From assembly GCA_037443685.1 (NCBI GenBank), contig JBBINX010000069.1:1-12287 (forward strand): 12,287 nucleotides of DNA. Reading direction: 5' to 3'. The DNA is from JAHJRJ01 sp037443685. Lineage in GTDB: Bacteria > Bacteroidota > Ignavibacteria > UBA10030 > BY39. This document shows positions 7,846 through 12,287 of the stretch, one piece after another. Each line of letters begins with the position of its first letter. The first letter of the stretch is position 1. Both the position numbers and the translations under genes were made by a program. Below the pieces are notes generated by a model that saw only the letters and a list, made by a program, of their open reading frames with translations, was not told the origin of the DNA and did no database searches.

Positions 7846-8628
7846 ATGAAAGTAATTGACTTAACACAGAGATTATCTATTATGACACCGGCGTGGCCCA
7901 CGTATGAGCCGTTGAAAGTACATTTCTTCAAAAGATTATCGTCTAACGGAGCGAACGGACAAATAATCAGCACGAGCAATCATGTAGGCACACACATGGA
8001 CGGAGAAATTCATTTTGACACAGGAGGTAGAACAATAGGCGACCAGCCATTAGAAGATTTTGTAGGCCCTGGAGTTGTTGTAGATATTTCAGATATAATG
8101 GAGGATTACGATATTTATACTCCCAAAATGTTGATGGAGCGTGCCGATATCCGTAAGGGCGATATTCTGATAATTAATACAGGTTACAATAAGTATGCTT
8201 GGGATCAACCCAAAGCTAATGAAATCCGCTACTTCTGTAAACATCCTGGACCAACTCGTGAGTTTGTTGATTGGTGTGCGAAAATGAAATTTAAATGGAT
8301 TGGGGTTGACTGCGGCAGCGCTGACCACCCCATGAACACGATCATTAGAAAATGGTCGGAAGATTTATATGGATTAGCCACAGAATGCAACGAATATTTC
8401 AAGAAAAAATACAATAAAACTTTAGATGATATTTTTCCGAAGAAAGATTATCAGCAGATGCACTTTAAACTTTTCCCTAAGGGAATTATCCATGCAGAAA
8501 ACGTTGGTGGTGATATAGATAAATTGAGTAATAAGAGAACAGTCATTGGTGCTTTCCCTTGGCGTGGAATTGAACTAGAGTCGTGCATTTGTAGAATTGT
8601 TGCGTTTCCGGATGCGAAAGTAAAGTAA
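7846..8628 (+). CDS. Cyclase-family metal-dependent hydrolase (kynurenine formamidase / isatin hydrolase fold)
   Basis: This is a member of the cyclase family (PF04199), which includes kynurenine formamidase and isatin hydrolase; these metal-dependent enzymes hydrolyse amides, often cyclic ones. The metal-site motif HxxxHxDxxxH is complete at H46, H50, D52 and H56. The proline usual two residues after the aspartate is replaced by E54. GVDCGSADHP near 149-158 matches the middle of the family fold, and HAENVGGDIDKL near 217-228 supplies the expected conserved glutamate region. At 260 residues it is longer than the common 205-220, the extra length lying roughly between residues 160 and 205. The ATG has AAAGGAG (7833-7839) six bases upstream. 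In this operon it plausibly opens the ring of the hydroxylated product; the substrate is inferred only from context. Confidence 0.9.
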   Translation: MKVIDLTQRLSIMTPAWPTYEPLKVHFFKRLSSNGANGQIISTSNHVGTHMDGEIHFDTGGRTIGDQPLEDFVGPGVVVDISDIMEDYDIYTPKMLMERADIRKGDILIINTGYNKYAWDQPKANEIRYFCKHPGPTREFVDWCAKMKFKWIGVDCGSADHPMNTIIRKWSEDLYGLATECNEYFKKKYNKTLDDIFPKKDYQQMHFKLFPKGIIHAENVGGDIDKLSNKRTVIGAFPWRGIELESCICRIVAFPDAKVK

Positions 8629-8720
8629 ATAGTAGGTCATAATAAGTGAAAAGTAAGTAGCATGGAAATGAATTATAATTGCCTGACACTTAACAACGAA
8701 CAACTAATGACTAATAACAA
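8629..8720. other. Low-complexity spacer between cyclase and amidase genes
   Basis: These 92 bases carry no frame worth calling. The end consists of near-repeats of the word AACTAATGAC (AACAACGAAC, AACTAATGAC, TAATAACAAA) running directly into the amidase start. No Shine-Dalgarno sequence, terminator or convincing promoter is visible, so the amidase is either read through from upstream or poorly initiated. Confidence 0.5.
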
Positions 8721-10010
8721 ATGATCAACTCACTTACGCAATTAGTCGAAGATTTCAGGACTGGTTCTATTACAGTAGAAGACTATCTCAATATTATTGA
8801 GGGTAGATTCGATCAATTCGAACCATTAATCCATGCATTTTTACCGGAAACCAACCGTTTCCGACGGTTACACTTAGAACTCGTTGAGCTTGTCAAAAAG
8901 TATCCGAATCCGAACCGACGCCCGCCGCTTTTCGGTATTCCTGTTGGGATAAAAGATTTATTTCACGTTGATGGTTTTGAAACAAGAGCAGGAAGCAAAT
9001 TACCACCGGAAGTTCTTAAAGGTGAAGAAGGTGCAGTAATAAAAATGTTAAAAGATGCCGGTGCGTTAATTTTAGGAAAAACTGTTACAACTGAATTTGC
9101 ATATTTTGCACCGGGTCCTACACGAAATCCACTTAACTTAAATCATACACCGGGAGGTTCAAGCAGTGGTTCAGCGGCGGCTGTTGCAGCCGGACTTACG
9201 CCGTTAGCTTTCGGCACACAAACAATCGGTTCCGTGATTCGGCCCGCTGCATACTGTGGTGTTGTTGGATTCAAACCAAGTCAAGGCAGAGTTTCCACAA
9301 GTGGTATTATTTCACTCGCACCATCGTTAGATCAGGTAGGTATTTTTACATCGAATGTAGAAAGCGCTGAATTTGCAGCTTCTATAATTTGCAAAGATTG
9401 GGATTATAGAATAAATTCGGAGTCCTTTAAACTTGCGATACCCGAAGGTCCCTATCTTTCAAAGTCAAATAAGGAAACTCTTGAACATTTTAAAAATGTT
9501 TGCAAAAAAATTTCCGATAGTGGGTTCGATATCATCCAAATTCCAATGATGAATAATTTTGAAGAAATTGTTGAACACAATAATAACTTAATCGCCGCTG
9601 AAGCGGCAGTTTTTCACAAAGATTGGTTCAGAGAATACTCAAATCTTTATCATTCTAAGACATTAGAATTAATTCTTGGGGGACAAGCTATACAATCAAC
9701 CGAAATAGATAAATCTCGTCATTGTTGCACTAAACTTCGTGATGAAATCATGAGATTGATGGTAATGCACAACGTTGATGCAATCTTATCTCCATCTACG
9801 ACTGGTATAGCACCGTTCGGATTAGAATCGACCGGTGATCCCGTAATGAATTTACCTTGGACGTATGCGGGTTTACCGGTTATCAACATCCCATTTGAAA
9901 TCTTGGTAGGAAGTAATTTACCGTTAGGTTTGCAGGTTATAGGTGAATACTGGGGAGATGTTGAGTTGATAGAAATTGCTTCAAAAATTGAAAAAACCGT
10001 GTTCTTTTGA
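8721..10010 (+). CDS. Amidase-signature hydrolase
   Basis: This enzyme hydrolyses a carboxamide or ureide with the Ser-cisSer-Lys triad of the amidase signature family. The triad is visible: K78 in GIPVGIKD, cis-Ser S147 in GGSSSGSAAA and nucleophile S171 in TIGSVIRPA. The 24-residue distance between the two serines is that of fatty acid amide hydrolase. The 429 residues form one catalytic domain, without the C-terminal extension of allophanate hydrolase. I170 replaces the glycine usually before the GS of the nucleophile loop. Most family members are 450-500 residues, so this one is short, but both ends look intact. The context suggests cleavage of a linear amide released by the cyclase-family enzyme. 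It is not GatA: no gatB or gatC lies nearby and the sequence diverges from it. Confidence 0.9.
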   Translation: MINSLTQLVEDFRTGSITVEDYLNIIEGRFDQFEPLIHAFLPETNRFRRLHLELVELVKKYPNPNRRPPLFGIPVGIKDLFHVDGFETRAGSKLPPEVLKGEEGAVIKMLKDAGALILGKTVTTEFAYFAPGPTRNPLNLNHTPGGSSSGSAAAVAAGLTPLAFGTQTIGSVIRPAAYCGVVGFKPSQGRVSTSGIISLAPSLDQVGIFTSNVESAEFAASIICKDWDYRINSESFKLAIPEGPYLSKSNKETLEHFKNVCKKISDSGFDIIQIPMMNNFEEIVEHNNNLIAAEAAVFHKDWFREYSNLYHSKTLELILGGQAIQSTEIDKSRHCCTKLRDEIMRLMVMHNVDAILSPSTTGIAPFGLESTGDPVMNLPWTYAGLPVINIPFEILVGSNLPLGLQVIGEYWGDVELIEIASKIEKTVFF

Positions 10011-10028
10011 TATTTGTATCATATTGTT

Positions 10029-10055
10029 AAACTTTTATAAGCAATAAATGTCTAA
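10029..10055 (+). promoter_or_regulatory. Candidate ECF-sigma autoregulatory promoter
   Basis: AAACTT (10029-10034), 16 bases, then TCTAA (10051-10055) resembles the sigma-E type promoter (GAACTT-N16-TCTGA). It lies just before the ECF sigma gene, 23 bases from its ATG. Autoregulation is the usual arrangement for this class. The spacer length and AACTT core fit, but the DNA is AT-rich and chance matches are possible. Confidence 0.4.
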
Positions 10056-10078
10056 TATTCAGATAAAGATATAACATA

Positions 10079-10642
10079 ATGTCGTCGAAGTCGGATTTAG
10101 AACTTGTTAAAGAATTTCAGGCGGGTAAAGTCGAAGCTTTTAATGAGCTTGTCCGGCGATATCAGCAAAAAGTATATTGGATTGCGCACCGAATAATTGG
10201 CAACCATAATGATGCTGATGATATTACACAAGATGTTTTTGTAAAAGTGTATAAGAGTTTAGAAAATTTTCGAAGTGAATCATCATTTTATACGTGGATT
10301 TATCGCATCGCGAGTAATATGGCAATCTCATCAATTCGACGGAAGAAGATAATTAATTTAATTAAGTTTGACGATGCCTTTTCGGCATTGAATTCTATCG
10401 CCGACGAAAATATCAGCGCATTAGATAATATGGAGTTAAAAGAGAACCGTATACTAATTGAAGAAGCAATTGCACAGCTTCCACCGAGGCAGAAAAAGGT
10501 TTTTATAATGAGGTATTATGATGAGTTACCTTATGAAGAAATATCAAAGATTTTAAATAAACAGGTCAGTGGTTTGAAAGCAAACTATTTTCATGCACTT
10601 AAAAATATTAAAAATTTTATGCGAAAGAAATCTCAGCTATGA
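10079..10642 (+). CDS. ECF (RpoE-like) sigma factor
   Basis: This 187-residue protein is an extracytoplasmic function sigma factor that directs RNA polymerase to a stress regulon. Sigma region 2 spans about 21-91, including DADDITQDVFVKVYKSLENF (region 2.2) and the aromatic SSFYTWIYRIASN that melts the -10 element. Region 4 spans about 125-180, with LPPRQKKVF and a helix-turn-helix around 151-171 (YEEISKILN). Region 1.1 and region 3 are absent, as in the class. The gene lies 68 bases after the amidase behind a possible self-recognised promoter. Its stop overlaps the start of the anti-sigma gene (ATGA), so the pair is made in coupled amounts. Only a weak purine run precedes the ATG. Confidence 0.95.
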   Translation: MSSKSDLELVKEFQAGKVEAFNELVRRYQQKVYWIAHRIIGNHNDADDITQDVFVKVYKSLENFRSESSFYTWIYRIASNMAISSIRRKKIINLIKFDDAFSALNSIADENISALDNMELKENRILIEEAIAQLPPRQKKVFIMRYYDELPYEEISKILNKQVSGLKANYFHALKNIKNFMRKKSQL

Positions 10643-11253
10643 AATGCAAAGAAATTAAATATTTACTCCCCGATTATGTTAAAAATAAATTGGAAGAGTA
10701 CGAACAGCTTGAGGTATCGGAACATCTCGAGAAATGTCGCAAATGTGCTGAAGAAAAAGCTGCAATATTTGCAGTTCTCCAACAAATGGATACCCAGACC
10801 ATTGTGCAACCGTCGGAGATTTATTGGACAAATTTACTCCCCCGCATTCACGACCGGATTTCCAGAAAAAAGAAGAATCTATTATGGGAAATAGCATCCA
10901 GAGGCTCAATTCCTTTGGTTACAACAATCGTTGCAATATTTGTTTTAGTTAGAGTTTTTACATCTGATTATTCAAATGTTGAACAACTTTCTACTACACA
11001 TATTACAGAAAATAAAGCAGAATTATATACAGAGAACGGTGACTCATTAAGTAGAGAGGGTTTATTTTTAGTCGACTACTTGGATATAACAGAGAATAAT
11101 ATTTCGAGCACTGATGTTCTGCAAAAAATAATGTTAGAAGAAAATCAAGTTTTTGAAAGCGACCAAATCAATAATGAAACGACGATACATACTTTAAACG
11201 ATGATGAAGTAAACAATTTACTCGCTATTTTAGGAAAAGGTAAAATAAATTGA
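10639..11253 (+). CDS. Zinc-finger membrane anti-sigma factor
   Basis: This is the likely partner that holds the ECF sigma factor inactive at the membrane. The N-terminal cytoplasmic domain has the ZAS zinc motif HxxxCxxC at H29, C33 and C36, with C3 as the probable fourth ligand. It fits the pattern of anti-sigma zinc-finger domains, in which a tyrosine-containing helix precedes the HLxxCxxC. A single hydrophobic segment at about 91-108 would place residues 109-204 outside the cytoplasm. That outer domain is acidic and not recognisable, as is common for the sensory parts of these proteins. The start overlaps the sigma stop by four bases. The next gene begins within nine bases, so all three are one unit. 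Confidence 0.9.
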   Translation: MKCKEIKYLLPDYVKNKLEEYEQLEVSEHLEKCRKCAEEKAAIFAVLQQMDTQTIVQPSEIYWTNLLPRIHDRISRKKKNLLWEIASRGSIPLVTTIVAIFVLVRVFTSDYSNVEQLSTTHITENKAELYTENGDSLSREGLFLVDYLDITENNISSTDVLQKIMLEENQVFESDQINNETTIHTLNDDEVNNLLAILGKGKIN

Positions 11254-11261
11254 GGTGAATG

Positions 11262-11795
11262 ATGAAAAATAATATTATTCTATTTGTAATAATGATTTCT
11301 ATTTTCTTATTGTGCGATACACTATTTTCACAACCGCCGGGAGAAATGTTTCAGGAGAGGATGGGACCTGAGAGGATCGAAAAATTTAAGATGATGCGAT
11401 TGATCGAGGTCTTGAATTTATCGGAAGAATCGGCAGTCAGGTTTTCCGCGAAAACCAATGAACACGAAAGACGGCTCCGCGAACTTGGGAAAATGCAAGA
11501 TGAATTACAAGATAAATTAGATGAATACATCAAAAAAGCCGAGGAAACCGCAAAAAACAAATCTCGATATGAGAAGCAGTTGAAAGAACTTCAGAAACAA
11601 CTCGATCAATTTGAAGAAAACCACAGTAAAATGTTGGATGAAAAAAAAAGATTCTTGAAAGAATTAAAAGAACTCCTAGACTCCGAACAAATGGCGAAGT
11701 ATTATCTTTTCCAGAGAGATTTTGAGAAAGAGCTGCGCGAAGCTATAAAGCGGTTAAGAAAAGATATGCCGCGGCATAGAATGAAAGAGTATTAG
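11262..11795 (+). CDS. Exported helical protein, Spy/CpxP-like (LTxxQ-type)
   Basis: This small exported protein is probably a periplasmic chaperone or stress sensor. Residues 1-23 form a signal peptide (a hydrophobic run ending LFS before QPPG); the cysteine at position 18 lacks a proper lipobox, so a lipoprotein is unlikely. The mature part is highly charged and almost entirely helical, with coiled-coil character at about 60-145. LNLSEESAVRF near 50-60 and LLDSEQMAKY near 138-147 resemble the repeated LTxxQ-type segments of Spy/CpxP proteins. Such proteins often accompany ECF sigma / anti-sigma pairs. Two ATGs are adjacent (11259 and 11262); the second is better spaced from GAGGTG at 11252-11257. 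A strong terminator lies 90 bases after the stop. The family assignment is by pattern, not by strong identity. Confidence 0.75.
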   Translation: MKNNIILFVIMISIFLLCDTLFSQPPGEMFQERMGPERIEKFKMMRLIEVLNLSEESAVRFSAKTNEHERRLRELGKMQDELQDKLDEYIKKAEETAKNKSRYEKQLKELQKQLDQFEENHSKMLDEKKRFLKELKELLDSEQMAKYYLFQRDFEKELREAIKRLRKDMPRHRMKEY

Positions 11796-11884
11796 AGCTT
11801 AAGCTGTGATGGTGTAGCAGGCAACATTGCGGGCACGATAACGTGGTGCTGAGAATAATGAACTAGTGGATTGATGGGATTAAT

Positions 11885-11926
11885 GAGCCGATTTTTTTAT
11901 TGTGAAAAATCGGCTCTGTTGTTTTG
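11885..11926 (+). terminator. Strong rho-independent terminator of the sigma-factor unit
   Basis: Positions 11885-11896 and 11905-11916 form a perfect 12-bp stem (GAGCCGATTTTT with its complement) around an 8-base loop, followed by TGTTGTTTTG. It is the only clear terminator after the amidase gene, so it ends the sigma / anti-sigma / exported-protein transcript and any read-through from the catabolic operon. Confidence 0.85.
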
Positions 11927-11931
11927 TATTT

Positions 11932-11968
11932 CGGAATGCCCCGATTGCAACGAGGGCAAGCCGTTCCG
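11932..11968. repeat. GC-rich bulged inverted repeat
   Basis: CGGAA (11932-11936) pairs with TTCCG (11964-11968), and TGCCC (11937-11941) with GGGCA (11954-11958), leaving AGCCG as a bulge on the right arm. Two further C-G pairs can close the loop. It is clearly richer in G+C than its surroundings. It could be a second terminator-like structure, a small repeat-family copy or a structured RNA; no T-run follows. Confidence 0.5.
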
Positions 11969-12059
11969 ACCGTAAGGATTACATAAAATCCACAAAACAA
12001 CATGTTTTTGAGGGTTGGTACATAATATTTACTTATCCACGCGAAAATTTAAAAAACAC

Positions 12060-12088
12060 TTGACTCCAAATTTTAGATTATTTATACT
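12060..12088 (+). promoter_or_regulatory. Consensus sigma-70 type promoter for the gene at 12255
   Basis: TTGACT (12060-12065) and TATACT (12083-12088) each match five of six consensus bases and are separated by the optimal 17 bases. Transcription would start near 12095, giving a leader of about 160 bases before the ATG at 12255. This is the best promoter in the window. Confidence 0.75.
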
Positions 12089-12108
12089 TATTCCAAGCGA
12101 ATAAAAGT

Positions 12109-12228
12109 TACACATATAATAATTGAAGGGTTCGGCGATGTGTATAAAGTTTGTAAATAGAAAACACAATAAAATTTCAGGCAGCACAAAACTGCCCCCC
12201 CCCGAAAAATTTCGGAATAATAATTTTT
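12109..12228 (+). promoter_or_regulatory. Structured 5' leader, possible cis-regulatory RNA
   Basis: Within the predicted leader, TACACAT (12109-12115) pairs with ATGTGTA (12138-12144), GGCAG (12180-12184) with CTGCC (12192-12196), and CCGAA (12202-12206) with TTCGG (12211-12215), the last followed after eight bases by TTTTT (12224-12228). A run of nine C residues (12195-12203) links the last two hairpins. The order is that of a sensor region followed by a weak attenuator, but I recognise no known riboswitch class. Confidence 0.35.
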
Positions 12229-12254
12229 CTAACATTATTCACGGAGGTTAAACT

Positions 12255-12287
12255 ATGAATGACAAAAGCATTAGATTAGTAATACTA
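12255..12287 (+). CDS. Start of a gene running off the window (partial)
   Basis: ATG at 12255 follows GGAGG (12243-12247) by seven bases, an excellent ribosome binding site. Only eleven residues are seen (MNDKSIRLVIL), too few to name the protein. A consensus promoter and a long leader precede it. Confidence 0.7.
   Translation, partial: MNDKSIRLVIL

Larger units (their letters stand above)
11796..12254. other. 459-base gene-free region with signals for the next gene
   Basis: No credible gene lies here on either strand. The region holds, in order, a 10-base palindrome AGCTTAAGCT (11796-11805) touching the preceding stop codon, the strong terminator, a GC-rich bulged hairpin (11932-11968), a consensus promoter (12060-12088) and a structured leader with a C9 run. 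The 68-residue minus-strand frame across 12029-12235 overlaps the promoter and leader and looks accidental. Confidence 0.7.

Noticed and set aside
10008..10021. Terminator after the amidase gene
   Set aside because: TGATA-TTTG-TATCA is only a 5-bp AT-rich stem that includes the stop codon and is not followed by a T-run; too weak to call.
12125..12140. tRNA T-arm-like GGGTTCGGCG
   Set aside because: No acceptor stem, anticodon arm or CCA in the right places around it.
12029..12235. 68-residue minus-strand frame in the last intergenic region
   Set aside because: It crosses the consensus promoter, leader hairpins and the C run (read as Gly-Gly-Gly), and has no family resemblance.
1..12287. CRISPR array, insertion sequence or attachment site
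   Set aside because: I saw no regularly spaced direct repeats, transposase or integrase motifs, or terminal inverted repeats anywhere in the window.

Overview
The window is AT-rich bacterial DNA with every supported gene on the + strand. Two features hint at the host. Several genes have strong AAGGAG/GGAGG ribosome binding sites and one region carries a canonical TTGACT-N17-TATACT promoter, both unusual for Bacteroidia proper. The ECF sigma / anti-sigma / small helical secreted protein set and the codon preference would suit an FCB-group lineage such as Ignavibacteria. This placement is inference and no marker gene is present to confirm it.

Layout. Positions 1-56 hold the possible tail of an upstream gene, closed by a hairpin terminator at 104-129. 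Positions 206-10010 hold eight co-directional, tightly packed genes: the three subunits of a molybdenum hydroxylase of the xanthine dehydrogenase family (FAD, 2x[2Fe-2S], molybdopterin); a DUF2877/AllH protein; FdrA/AllF; a DUF1116/AllG protein; a metal-dependent cyclase-family hydrolase; and an amidase-signature hydrolase. Positions 10079-11795 hold a second module: ECF sigma factor, zinc-finger membrane anti-sigma factor and a Spy/CpxP-like exported helical protein, closed by a strong terminator at 11885-11926. Positions 11927-12254 have no gene but contain a structured element, a consensus promoter, a roughly 160-nt leader with hairpins and a nine-C run, and a strong ribosome binding site for a gene that begins at 12255 and leaves the window.

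How the genes may work together. In E. coli the AllF/AllG/AllH proteins form oxamic transcarbamylase, which ends anaerobic allantoin breakdown by making carbamoyl phosphate. Here their homologues sit with a molybdenum hydroxylase and two hydrolases of the kind that open cyclic amides and cleave linear amides. A reasonable reading is a catabolic operon for an N-heterocycle or cyclic ureide: hydroxylate, open the ring, cleave the amide, and recover the carbamoyl group as carbamoyl phosphate. The substrate is unknown. The hydroxylase lacks the glutamate that binds purines in true xanthine oxidase, and there is no allantoinase, ureidoglycolate enzyme or carbamate kinase in the window. The sigma-factor module looks like an unrelated envelope-stress unit.
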